Positions 1-8,403 of a stretch of DNA of 64,000 nt are shown in pieces. The stretch is taken from NCBI RefSeq assembly GCF_015355765.1, contig NZ_JACWNA010000002.1:1-64000 (forward strand), in the 5' to 3' direction. The notes beneath the pieces are model-generated. The model did no database searches and had not been told where the DNA came from. It saw nothing but the letters and a program-made list of their open reading frames with translations. A program made the position numbers and the translations under genes. The stretch is from Actinomyces haliotis. GTDB taxonomy: Bacteria > Actinomycetota > Actinomycetes > Actinomycetales > Actinomycetaceae. Numbering within the stretch: position 1 is the stretch's first letter; each line of letters begins with the position of its first letter.

Positions 1-740
1 GCCTGTACACCCAGGTCCACCCCGCCCTGGAGAAGATCCTGGGGCCGTGGCTCGAGCACGACGCCGTCCTGGAGGTCATCGCCTCCTGGCCCACCCCCGC
101 CGCACTGCGCAAGGCCGGGCGGGCCCGGATCGACGCCAAGCTCAAGGCGCACGGCGCAAGGCGCCACGCCACCTGGGCTGGCGCCATCATCGACGCCCTG
201 ACGGCCCAGTCCGTGGTGGTGGCAGGCACCGACGCCGCCGGGGTGGTCCTGCCTCACCTGGCTCGCCAGCTCATCTCCCTGCACGCCCAGAGGGCCGACG
301 TCGCCGCCCAGGTCGAGGCGCTGGTGGAGGCCCACCCTCTTTACCAGGTCCTGACCTCCATGCCCGGCATCGGGGTCAGGACCGCCGCAGTGTTCATCGC
401 CGAGACCCTCGGGCGCTCCTTCGACTCCGGGGCGCACCTGGCCTCCTACGCCGGACTCACACCCGTGACCAGACGCTCGGGCTCCTCGATCCGAGGTGAG
501 TACGTCTCGCACGCCGGCAACAAGAGACTCAAGCGGGCGATGTTCCTCTCGGCCTTCGCCTCACTGCGCTCCGACCCCGTATCCCGGGCCTATTACGACC
601 GCAAGATCGCCCAGGGCAAGCGCCACAACCAAGCCGTCATCGCCCTGGCCCACCGCCGCATCCTCACCCTGCACGCCATGATCCGAGACGGCGCCCTCTA
701 CGACCCCCAACCAACCCACCAGCTACCCGCTGCCGCTTGA
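1..740 (+). mobile_element. IS110-family transposase, 3' part (5' end outside window)
   Basis: The frame beginning at base 3 is open through the left edge and runs about 245 codons to a TGA at 738-740. The C-terminal half carries the IS110/IS116/IS902 C-terminal transposase domain: a helix-hairpin-helix-like LTSMPGIGVRTAAVFIAETL segment, then LASYAGLTPVTRRSGSS and a basic GNKRLKRAMFLSAF helix with the serine-containing block expected of this family. The N-terminal DEDD (RuvC-like) catalytic domain lies outside the window, so element integrity cannot be judged. IS110 elements usually lack terminal inverted repeats, and I see no clear right end before the next gene remnant at 799. It sits beside a decayed oxidoreductase gene, which is compatible with, but does not prove, IS-associated damage. 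Confidence 0.88.
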
Positions 741-798
741 CCAACAACATAGGGGCACCCCCCCCGCTTCCCGTCCCGGCTCCTCGGGCGGCGCTGAC

Positions 799-2061
799 GT
801 GCCGGGTCGCGATGAGCGGCTGCGGGTCGTGGTCGTCGGCGGGGTCGCCGCCGGAATGAGCGCCGCCACGCGGCTGAGGCGGCTGGATGAGAACGCCGTC
901 ATCACCGTCGTCGAGCGGGGCGATCACGTCTCCTTCGCGAGCTGCGGCCTGCCGCACTGCGTCGGCGTCGTCATCTCCGAGCGCGAGGACCTGCTCCTCC
1001 AGACGCCGGAGTCTCTCCGCGCGCGCTTCAACCTGGACGTGCGCGTACGGACCGAGGCGGTGGCGATCGACCGCGGCTCGCGGACGCTGCTGGTGCGGCA
1101 CCTGGCCGGCCGGACCAGGAGGAGGTACTCGCCTACGACGCTCTCGTCCTCGCGCCGGGCGCACGGGCCGTCATACCGCCCGTGCCCGGGCTCGAGCGCG
1201 CGCTCACGCTGCGCGACGTCGCTGACGCCGACGCGGTTGCGGCCGCCGTCGCGCACGGTGGGACGGACGGGCGCGAAGCGAGCAGCGCTGTGGTCATCGG
1301 AGCCGGCTTCACCGGTCTCGAGGCCGCCGAGAACCTCCACAGGCGCGGCCTCACGGTCACGGTGGTCGAGCGTGCGAACCAGGTCCTGCCGCCGCTGGAC
1401 CCGGAGATGGCGGCGCCCGTCGAGGCGCGACTGCGCGAGGCGGGCCTCGACGGGCGCACCGGTTCGACCGTCGAGACTGTCGAGGAGCGGCGGGTCGTGC
1501 TGTCCGACGGCAGCAGCGCGCCCGCGGACCTCGTGATCGTCGCCGCCGGTGTCCGTCCCGAGGACGCCCTGGCGCGCGACGCCGGTCTGGAGGTCGGTGA
1601 GCGCGGCGGGATCGAGGTCGACGAGCAGCAGCGCAGCTCCGACCCCGCGACCTGGGCGGCGGGTGACGCGGCCCTCAAGCGCGACCCCGTCACGGGGAGC
1701 CCCTCCCTGGTCGCCCTGGCGCAGACCGCCAACCGCTACGGGCGCGCACCTTATCGACGTGCGCACGCCGAGCGAGTTCGAACGCGGGCACATCGCGGGC
1801 GCCCTCAACGTGCCGGTCGACGAGCTGCGCTCCCGGCTGGACGAGCTCCCGGCCGGCGAGCTCGTCGTCACCTGCCAGGTGGGGCTGCGCGGTCACGTGG
1901 GCGCGCGTCTGCTCATCCAGGTCGGTCGGAGCGTGCGCAACCTCGACGGAGGCTACGCCACGTGGAGCGCGGTCAACGGTGCGGGCGAGCGGGGCGGCGC
2001 GGACGACGGCGAGAGCCGTGGCACGCGGGCCGAGGCGGGCGCGCCGGACGTGGCAGAGTGA
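799..2061 (+). pseudogene. CoA-disulfide reductase-like FAD/NAD(P) oxidoreductase fused to rhodanese, decayed
   Basis: The first frame (799 to about 1105) encodes an FAD-binding start (VVVVGGVAAGMSAATRLRRL) and the redox-active SFASCGLPHC motif typical of CoA-disulfide reductases. A one-base loss near 1105-1118 moves homology to another frame, where the NAD(P)-binding VVIGAGFTGLEAAENLHRRG and the WAAGDAAL FAD motif are read, ending in LAQTANRYGR near 1737. The frame then jumps directly to a rhodanese domain (LIDVRTPSEFERGHIAGALN, active-site segment VVTCQVGLRG). The dimerisation domain expected between them is missing, so at least one internal deletion is inferred. The rhodanese loop keeps a cysteine. 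The family acts in thiol/polysulfide handling, which matches the CstR-like gene immediately downstream. No single product of the full enzyme is possible. Confidence 0.85.
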
Positions 2062-2066
2062 CCACC

Positions 2067-2336
2067 ATGGCAGTCCAGCTCGACCCCTCCGACCTCAAGC
2101 CGACGATCGCCCGGCTCAAGCGCGCTCGTGGCCAGCTCGACGGAGTGATCCGGATGCTCGAGGAGGGACGCGACTGCGAGGAGGTCGTCACCCAGGTGGC
2201 CGCGGTCTCCAAGGCGATCGACCGGGCCGGCTTCGCCGTCATCGCGACAGGCATGCGGACGTGCCTCGCGCAGGACTCCGACGGCTCGGCTGTGGACTCG
2301 GCGCGACTGGAGCGCATGTTCCTCTCGCTCAGCTGA
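2067..2336 (+). CDS. CsoR/CstR-family (DUF156) metal- or persulfide-sensing repressor
   Basis: An 89-residue all-helical regulator of the CsoR family, with the characteristic RLKRARGQLDGVIRMLEEGR start. Cys37 (in RDCEEV) and Cys66 (in GMRTCL) align with the two conserved cysteines. The position where copper-sensing CsoR has histidine (four residues before the second Cys) is Gly62. Loss of that histidine is the hallmark of CstR-type persulfide sensors rather than Cu(I) sensors. The ATG lies 5 bases after the stop of the CoA-disulfide-reductase/rhodanese remnant, so the two were probably co-transcribed. That supports a reactive-sulfur role (inference). The regulator is intact although its presumed target gene is broken. 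Confidence 0.88.
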   Translation: MAVQLDPSDLKPTIARLKRARGQLDGVIRMLEEGRDCEEVVTQVAAVSKAIDRAGFAVIATGMRTCLAQDSDGSAVDSARLERMFLSLS

Positions 2337-2390
2337 GTCGGCTCTGCTCGCGGGACCACCCGCGGCGCGCGCCCGGGCGGCTCGGGACGC

Positions 2391-2436
2391 GACGCGGCCC
2401 CGGCGCCCCGTCGGGAGGGGGTGCCGGGGCCGCGTC
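2391..2436. terminator. Bidirectional intrinsic terminator-like hairpin
   Basis: A perfect 14-bp inverted repeat (2391-2404 with 2423-2436) with an 18-nt loop sits between the convergent ends of the CsoR/CstR gene and glpK. There is no strong U-tract, as is usual for high-GC actinobacterial terminators. Confidence 0.7.
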
Positions 2437-2485
2437 GGGGAACCGGGGTCGGCCGGTTCCCCGTGCGGGCGGTGCGGTCAGGACG

Positions 2486-4021
2486 TCACTTGACGTCCTC
2501 GTCGGCCCAGTCGAAGGTGCGGGTGACGGCCTTCTTCCAGAGGCGGTAGGTGCGGTCGCGCTCGGCCTCGTCCATGGACGGCGTCCACCGCTTGCCCTCC
2601 TGCCAGTTGGCGACCACCTCCTCGGTGCCGGACCAGAAGCCCACCGCGATGCCGGCGGCGTAGGCGGCGCCCAGGGCCGTCGTCTCGGCGACGACCGGCT
2701 GGATGACGTCGACGCCGGAGACGTCGGCCTGGAACTGCATGAGGAGGTCGTCGTGGGTCATGCCGCCGTCGACCTTGAGCTCCTTGAGCGGGACGCCGGA
2801 GTCGGCGTTCATGGCGTCGAGGACCTCGGCGGACTGGAAGGCGGTGGACTCCTCGACGGCCCGGGCGATGTGGCCCTTGGTGACGTAGCGCGTCAGGCCC
2901 ACGATGGCGCCGCGCGCGTCGTCCTTCCAGTACGGCGCGAAGAGGCCGGAGAAGGCGGGGACGAAGTAGACGCCGCCGTTGTCCTCCACGCTCGAGGCGA
3001 GCTCGCCGATCTCGGAGGACCTGGTGATCATGCCGAGGTTGTCGCGCAGCCACTGGACGAGGGAGCCGGCCACGGCGACCGATCCCTCGAGGGCGTAGAC
3101 GGGCTTGGCGTCGCCGAGCTGGTAGAGCACGGTCGTGAGCAGGCCGTTCTCCGAGAAGACGGGCTCCTCGCCGGTGTTCATGAGGGTGAAGCATCCGGTG
3201 CCGTAGGTGTTCTTCGCCGTGCCCTTCTCGAAGCAGGCCTGGCCGAAGGTCGCGGCCTGCTGGTCGCCGAGGATGCCGGAGATGGGAGTGTCGACGAGCA
3301 GGCCGTTCTTGCGGCCGTAGCCGTAGACCTCGGAGGAGGACCTGATCTCGGGGAGCATCGACGTCGGGATGCCGAAGTCCTCGCAGATGTCCTCGCGCCA
3401 CTCGAGGGTGCGCACGTCCATGAGGAGGGTCCGGGAGGCGTTGGTGACGTCGGTGGCGTGGACGCCTCCCTTGACCCCGCCGGTGATGTTCCACAGGACC
3501 CAGGTGTCCGGGGTGCCGAAGAGGAGGTCCCCGGCCTCGGCCTTCTCGCGGGCGCCCTCGACGTTGTCGAGGATCCACTTGATGCGGGGGGCCGAGGGGT
3601 AGGTCGAGAGGTTCTCGCCCGTGATCTGGCGGTAGCGCTCGGTGCCGAGCTCATCACCCGCGGCGATCTCGCGCACGATGGCGGAGGTGCGCGTGTCCTG
3701 CCACACGATGGCGTTGTAGACCGGCTCGCCGGTGTTCTTGTCCCACACGATGGTGGTCTCGCGCTGGTTGGTGATGCCGACGGCCGCGATCTGGTGGCGG
3801 TTGATCTCGGCCTCCTGGAGGGCATCGGCGACGACGGCCCGCACGGACCTCCAGATCTCCAGGGGGTCGTGCTCGACCCATCCCGGGTTGGGGAAGATCT
3901 GGCGGAACTCCTTCTGGCCCACCGAGACGATCTGCCCGGAGTGGTCGAAGATGATGGCGCGCGACGAGGTGGTGCCCTGGTCGATGGCGAGGACGTACTT
4001 CTTCTCGCGGGTCTCAGACAT
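2486..4021 (-). CDS. glpK: Glycerol kinase
   Basis: This FGGY-family kinase of 511 residues phosphorylates glycerol with ATP to sn-glycerol-3-phosphate. The N-terminal phosphate-binding loop [15 protein letters not shown] is intact, followed by the family segments GWVEHDP and ITNQRETTI and the C-terminal ALGAAYAAG adenosine-binding region. Length matches typical GlpK (about 500). I chose the ATG at 4021 because AAAGGA lies 7 nt upstream. An earlier in-frame GTG at 4036 overlaps that ribosome-binding site and is unlikely. It lies 126 bp downstream of glpF on the same strand, with a strong hairpin between them. Confidence 0.97.
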   Translation of the reverse strand: MSETREKKYVLAIDQGTTSSRAIIFDHSGQIVSVGQKEFRQIFPNPGWVEHDPLEIWRSVRAVVADALQEAEINRHQIAAVGITNQRETTIVWDKNTGEPVYNAIVWQDTRTSAIVREIAAGDELGTERYRQITGENLSTYPSAPRIKWILDNVEGAREKAEAGDLLFGTPDTWVLWNITGGVKGGVHATDVTNASRTLLMDVRTLEWREDICEDFGIPTSMLPEIRSSSEVYGYGRKNGLLVDTPISGILGDQQAATFGQACFEKGTAKNTYGTGCFTLMNTGEEPVFSENGLLTTVLYQLGDAKPVYALEGSVAVAGSLVQWLRDNLGMITRSSEIGELASSVEDNGGVYFVPAFSGLFAPYWKDDARGAIVGLTRYVTKGHIARAVEESTAFQSAEVLDAMNADSGVPLKELKVDGGMTHDDLLMQFQADVSGVDVIQPVVAETTALGAAYAAGIAVGFWSGTEEVVANWQEGKRWTPSMDEAERDRTYRLWKKAVTRTFDWADEDVK

Positions 4022-4091
4022 GGTGGGTCCTTTCACGACTCTGTGTGGAGGTCTGGTGGTGGAGTGCTGTCGAGGTGGTGCCGGAGGGTGC

Positions 4092-4133
4092 CGCCGTCGG
4101 CGCCCGGCCTGGGCGGGAGGGGCGCCGACGGCG
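4092..4133 (-). terminator. Strong hairpin between glpF and glpK
   Basis: A 13-bp perfect stem (4092-4104 with 4121-4133) with a 16-nt loop lies in the 126-bp glpF-glpK spacer. It could terminate or attenuate glpF transcripts, or mark an mRNA processing point, so that glpF and glpK are expressed at different levels. Confidence 0.6.
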
Positions 4134-4147
4134 TCCGGCGGGGCCGG

Positions 4148-4888
4148 TCAGAACAGGCCGGCGAGGTTCGGGACGATGAGGCCGGCGAGGGCGCCGCCGG
4201 CGAGGGGGCCGACGATCGGGACCCAGGAGTAGGCCCAGTCCGCGGCTCCCTTGCCCTTGATGGGGAGGACGGCGTAGGCGATGCGCGGGCCGAGGTCACG
4301 GGCGGGGTTGATGGCGTAGCCGGTGGGGCCGCCCAGCGAGAGGCCGATGGCGACGATGACGAGGGCGACGGCGAGCGGGCCGAGCTGGGAGGGGGTCTTG
4401 CCGGACTCGATGATCCAGGCGACCAGGGCGAAGGTGCCCAGGACCTCGGTGACGACGTTCCAGCCGTAGGAGCGGATGCCGGGGCCGGTGGAGAAGCAGC
4501 CGAGCTTGTCGCCGTCGGGGGCCGGCTCGTCGAAGTGCTTCTTGTAGGCGAGCCAGGCGCCGACGGCGCCGAGGAAGGCGCCAACCATCTGCGCGAACAG
4601 GTAGACGACGATGTTGCCGGCGGTGGCCGGGACGTTCGGGGCGAGGTCGCGGCCCGCGGCGGCCAGGCCGAGGGTGACCGCGGGGTTGAGGTGGGCGCCG
4701 GTCGCGTAGGAGGCCCACACGCCCATGTAGACGGCGAAGCCCCACCCGAGGGCGATGGCGACCCAGCCGGCGCCCTTCGCCTTCGACTTGGGGAGCGTGC
4801 ACGCGGCGCACACGCCCGCTCCGAAGAGGATGAGGATGAATGTGCCGAAGCACTCGGACATGAAGATCTGCCCGGTTGTGGGTGTCAT
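4148..4888 (-). CDS. glpF: Glycerol uptake facilitator (MIP/aquaglyceroporin)
   Basis: A 246-residue membrane channel of the MIP family. The two half-helix motifs are visible: HLNPAVTLG (first NPA) and GYAINPARDLGPR (second NPA, with the Arg of the selectivity filter and the Asp typical of glycerol facilitators). Six transmembrane segments are recognisable from the hydrophobic pattern. It admits glycerol that is trapped by the neighbouring kinase. An in-frame ATG 9 codons upstream exists in the same reading frame (MTCRERFTMTPT), so the exact start is not certain. I kept the ATG followed by TPTTGQIF, which gives the usual family N-terminus. Confidence 0.95.
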   Translation of the reverse strand: MTPTTGQIFMSECFGTFILILFGAGVCAACTLPKSKAKGAGWVAIALGWGFAVYMGVWASYATGAHLNPAVTLGLAAAGRDLAPNVPATAGNIVVYLFAQMVGAFLGAVGAWLAYKKHFDEPAPDGDKLGCFSTGPGIRSYGWNVVTEVLGTFALVAWIIESGKTPSQLGPLAVALVIVAIGLSLGGPTGYAINPARDLGPRIAYAVLPIKGKGAADWAYSWVPIVGPLAGGALAGLIVPNLAGLF

Positions 4889-5203
4889 GGTGAATCGCTC
4901 TCTGCACGTCATCGTGCGGTCTTGCCGGGGTGCGCTCGGGCGTCCCACGAGTGAAGCGTGATCAAAACGTGGCCCAGGACACGTCCTGGCCGCTGAGGAG
5001 CGAGGATACCGATGGGAATACGTGCATGCATCGACCGGCGCGCGATCTGGGAGGAGGTGCGCTGCGTCACCCCCACGATTGCACGGTCGTGCATAGGGCG
5101 TGCACATCGGCCCGAGCCCGTGTAGCAATGGTGAGTCGCCGCCCCGCGCGCCCCGCCCCGGGCGCACCGGCGACCGGCACCAGCAGCGGACGAGGAGGTC
5201 CCA
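4889..5203. promoter_or_regulatory. Divergent glpF / glpA regulatory region
   Basis: A 315-bp gene-free interval between divergently transcribed glpF and glpA. It contains a perfect 16-bp dyad at 4974-4989, an imperfect element TGCAC-N4-GTGCA at 5080-5093, and a TAGCAAT -10-like hexamer at 5123-5129. A ribosome-binding site (AGGAGG, 5193-5198) precedes the glpA GTG. No gene is seen here. Confidence 0.55.
4974..4989. promoter_or_regulatory. 16-bp perfect dyad, candidate operator
   Basis: CCAGGAC-AC-GTCCTGG is a perfect 7-bp inverted repeat with a 2-bp spacer, 85 bp upstream of the glpF start and 215 bp upstream of glpA. It suits a dimeric regulator. I find no second copy near glpD, so it may not be the SorC-regulator site. 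Confidence 0.35.
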
Positions 5204-6988
5204 GTGTCAGCCGATCAGCACGCGCCCCGCGGCGCCACCGCCCCCAGCGCCCCGCGCGGACGCACCATGAGCGCCGACCTCGTCGTCGTCGGAGGCGGCG
5301 CCACCGGCGTCGGCGTCGCCCGCGACGCCGCCATGCGCGGCCTGTCCGTCGTGCTCCTCGAGCGCGCGGACCTCGCCCAGGGGACCTCGGGCCGCTTCCA
5401 CGGCCTGCTCCACTCCGGCGGCCGCTACGTCGTCTCCGACCCCCGGTCGGCCACCGAGTGCGCCGAGGAGAACGAGGTCCTCTCCCGGATCCACTCCGAC
5501 GCCGTCGAGCGCGTCGGCGGCCTCTTCGTCGTCACCCCCGAGGACGACCTCGACTTCTCCGACCGCTTCCTCGCCGGCGCCCAGGCGACCGGCGTCCCCG
5601 CCGAGGAGATCAGCCTCTCCGAGGCCCTCCGCGTGGAGCCCATGCTCAACCCCGGCATCAAGCGCGCCTTCGCCGTCCACGACGGCGCCGTCGACGGCTG
5701 GCGCATGGTCTGGGGCGCCGCCCGCTCCGCACAGGCCCACGGTGCGACGATCCTCACCTACCACGAGGTCACCGACGTCGTCGTCGAGGGCGAGGGGGAC
5801 GACCGCCGCGTCGCCGCCGTGCGCGTCCACGGCCTCAAGACCGGTGAGGACCTCACCGTGACCTGCGGGTTCCTCGTCAACGCCGCCGGTCCCTGGGGCG
5901 GCCGCCTCGCCGCCATGGCCGACGCCGACAGCGTCGAGATCGCCGCCGGTCGCGGCGTCATGATCGCCATGAACCACCGGATCGTGAACCACGTCGTCAA
6001 CCGCTGCATCCACCCCTCCGACGGCGACATCATCGTCCCCGACCACACCGTCTCCATCATCGGCACCACCGACCACCGCGCCGAGGACCCCGACCACCTC
6101 GCCATCCCGCGCGAGGAGGTTGCCCAGATGCTCGACGCCGGTGAGGTCCTCGTCCCCGGCTTCCGTCAGGCCCGCGCCCTCCACGCCTGGGCCGGCGCCC
6201 GCCCCCTCGTCCTCGACAAGCGAGTCTCCGGCGACGACACCCGCCACATGAGCCGCGGCATGACGATCATCCGCCACCGCGAGGCCGACGGCATCGCCGG
6301 CATGGTCACCGTCGCCGGCGGCAAGCTCACCACCTACCGCCTCATGGCCCAGTACGCCGTCGACGCCGTCTGCGAGGAGATGGGCCTCGATCGCGAGTGC
6401 ACCACCGCCGGCGAGCTCGTCCCGGGCGCCGACGGGACGCGCAACCACCACGTCACGCACCGCCTCGCCGAGCGCGAGGCCAACCGCCTCACCGACCCCG
6501 TCGTCTGCGAGTGCGAGGCCACCTCCCGCTCCGCCCTCGAGGCCCTCCTCGCCGAGCAGCCCGACGCCTCCTTCGACGACCTGCGCCGCCAGCTCCGCCT
6601 CGCCATGGGGCCCTGCCAGGGCGGTTTCTGCGCCCCGCGCGTTGCCGGCCTCGCCACCACCTGCGCCCACCGCAGCGCCGCCGACGCCACCGAGGGACTG
6701 CGCACCTTCCTGCGCCACCGCTGGATCGGGTTGTGGACCATCCTCCACGGCGAGCAGGTCCGCGAGACCGCCCTCGACTTCTGGATGCTCCAGGGGACCC
6801 TCGACATCGAGGACATCCCCTCCGAGACCCCGCCACCCTCCGTCGCCACCGCCCTCACCGACGCCGAGGACGGCGTCCAGGAACCCACCGAGCTCGCCGC
6901 CGCGCTCGCTGCCCTCGCCCCGGCCCCCGCGCTCGACCCCGCCCTCGCGACGGCCCAGCCCGCCACCCGTCAGGAGGCCCTCGCATGA
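5204..6988 (+). CDS. glpA: Anaerobic-type glycerol-3-phosphate dehydrogenase subunit A
   Basis: This 594-residue FAD enzyme oxidises sn-glycerol-3-phosphate to dihydroxyacetone phosphate as part of GlpABC. It has an N-terminal Rossmann motif (GGGATG, residues 30-35), the FAD-dependent oxidoreductase (DAO) fold, and a BFD-like [2Fe-2S] region. That region shows Cys435/Cys437 (VCECEAT) and Cys471/Cys476 (GPCQGGFC). I chose the GTG at 5204 because AGGAGG precedes it at ideal spacing; an internal ATG at 5267 would also leave the FAD motif intact. The stop overlaps the glpB start (ATGA), indicating translational coupling. A low-complexity Ala/Pro tail follows the last domain. Confidence 0.96.
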   Translation: MSADQHAPRGATAPSAPRGRTMSADLVVVGGGATGVGVARDAAMRGLSVVLLERADLAQGTSGRFHGLLHSGGRYVVSDPRSATECAEENEVLSRIHSDAVERVGGLFVVTPEDDLDFSDRFLAGAQATGVPAEEISLSEALRVEPMLNPGIKRAFAVHDGAVDGWRMVWGAARSAQAHGATILTYHEVTDVVVEGEGDDRRVAAVRVHGLKTGEDLTVTCGFLVNAAGPWGGRLAAMADADSVEIAAGRGVMIAMNHRIVNHVVNRCIHPSDGDIIVPDHTVSIIGTTDHRAEDPDHLAIPREEVAQMLDAGEVLVPGFRQARALHAWAGARPLVLDKRVSGDDTRHMSRGMTIIRHREADGIAGMVTVAGGKLTTYRLMAQYAVDAVCEEMGLDRECTTAGELVPGADGTRNHHVTHRLAEREANRLTDPVVCECEATSRSALEALLAEQPDASFDDLRRQLRLAMGPCQGGFCAPRVAGLATTCAHRSAADATEGLRTFLRHRWIGLWTILHGEQVRETALDFWMLQGTLDIEDIPSETPPPSVATALTDAEDGVQEPTELAAALAALAPAPALDPALATAQPATRQEALA

Positions 6989-8403
6989 GCAGCGACGTCG
7001 TCGTCATCGGAGCCGGCATCGCCGGATGGACCACCGCCCTCGGCCTGCGCCGCGCCGGCGCCACCGTCACCCTCGTCACCAAGGGCGTCGGCGGGCTGCC
7101 GCTGTCCAACGGCACCCTCGACGTCCTCGGCCACCTCGGGGGAGCGGCCGGCCCGGCCGGCCCCGGCGCCGGAGCCGGCCTCGAGGAGCGCTCCCGCCGC
7201 CGCGCCGTCACCCACCCCTACGCCGCCATCGCGGACACGGAGCTCCTCCCCGAGGGGCACCCCTACCGGGTCCTCGGCCCAGAGCGCGTGCGACGCGGCG
7301 TCGACGACCTCATCGACCTCGTCGGCGAGAACCTGCTCGTCCGGCCCGAGGCCACCGCCGACCCCGCGGACCCCGCCAACCTGTGGCTGCCGACCGCCGT
7401 CGGCGCCGTGCGCCCCACCGCGGTCATCCAGCCCTCCATGCGGGCCTCCGTCCTCCGCGACGGCGGCCGGTACCTCGTCGTCGGCCTCGCCCGGCTCAAG
7501 GACCTCGCGCCCGAGCTCGTCGCCGGCAACCTCTCCCGCACCGACCTGCCCGGAGGTGGCCGCGTCGAGGCCCGCGCCGTCACCGTCGACCTCGAGGTCC
7601 GCCCCGGCGACCACGACACGAGCGCCCTCGAGCACGCCCGCGCCCTCGACGACCCCGCCGTCGCCGACCGCCTCGCCGCGGCGATCGCCCCGCACCTGCG
7701 CGACGGCGAGACCGTCCTCCTCCCCGCCGTCCTGGGCCTCGCGGACCCCGCCGTCGCCGAGCGCCTCGCCGAGCGCCTCGGCGCCCCCGTCGGCGAGATC
7801 CCCCTCGCCCCGCCCAGCGTTCCCGGGCTCCGGCTCGAGAACCGGCTGTCCCGGCTCGCCATGGAGGAGCGCGTCCGCGTCGTCCAGGGCGGGCGCGTCA
7901 TCGACCACGAGCGCGTCGGCGACCGCCTCGTCTCCGTCTCCTCCGCCTCCGCCGGGCACCCCACCCGCCACCGCGGCGGCGCCTTCGTCCTCGCCGCCGG
8001 CGGCTTCGAGTCCGGCGCCCTCACCATGACCTCCCACGGCGAGGTCACCGACACCGTCCTCGGCCTGCCGCTCGCCGGCGTGAGCGCCGACGGCGCCGAG
8101 AACCTCCGACGCCTCATCCACTCCGACTACTGGGGCTCCCCGCAGGGCCTCTTCCGCACCGGCGTCGCCGTCGACGACGCCATGCACCCACTGGGCCCCG
8201 ACGGCACCCCCGTCCTCACCAACGTCCACGCCGTCGGTGGCGTCCTCGCCGGCGCCGTCCGCTGGTCCGAGAAGTCCGGCGAGGGCATCGCCCTCGGCTC
8301 CGCACGGGCCGCCCTCGACGCCCTCACCGGCCGCGCGGCCGCGTCCACCGCCCACCCCGAGCCCTCCACGGCCGCCGCCGGCCAGACGAAGGAGAAGAAC
8401 TGA
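6985..8403 (+). CDS. glpB: Anaerobic glycerol-3-phosphate dehydrogenase subunit B
   Basis: A 472-residue flavoprotein subunit (FMN-associated in the E. coli enzyme). The N-terminal VVIGAGIAGWTTALGLRRAG dinucleotide-binding motif and the C-terminal family segments FVLAAGGFESG and GLFRTGVAVD, with a GGVLAGAVR flavin segment, are clear. It overlaps glpA by four bases and glpC by one. It is slightly longer than E. coli GlpB, because of an Ala/Gly/Pro-rich insertion near residues 45-60 and a charged tail. Confidence 0.93.
   Translation: MSSDVVVIGAGIAGWTTALGLRRAGATVTLVTKGVGGLPLSNGTLDVLGHLGGAAGPAGPGAGAGLEERSRRRAVTHPYAAIADTELLPEGHPYRVLGPERVRRGVDDLIDLVGENLLVRPEATADPADPANLWLPTAVGAVRPTAVIQPSMRASVLRDGGRYLVVGLARLKDLAPELVAGNLSRTDLPGGGRVEARAVTVDLEVRPGDHDTSALEHARALDDPAVADRLAAAIAPHLRDGETVLLPAVLGLADPAVAERLAERLGAPVGEIPLAPPSVPGLRLENRLSRLAMEERVRVVQGGRVIDHERVGDRLVSVSSASAGHPTRHRGGAFVLAAGGFESGALTMTSHGEVTDTVLGLPLAGVSADGAENLRRLIHSDYWGSPQGLFRTGVAVDDAMHPLGPDGTPVLTNVHAVGGVLAGAVRWSEKSGEGIALGSARAALDALTGRAAASTAHPEPSTAAAGQTKEKN

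Noticed and set aside
1979-4954. A 991-codon plus-strand frame covering glpK and glpF
   Set aside because: Shadow frame of the minus-strand genes; composition is Arg/Gly/Glu-rich with no recognisable fold.
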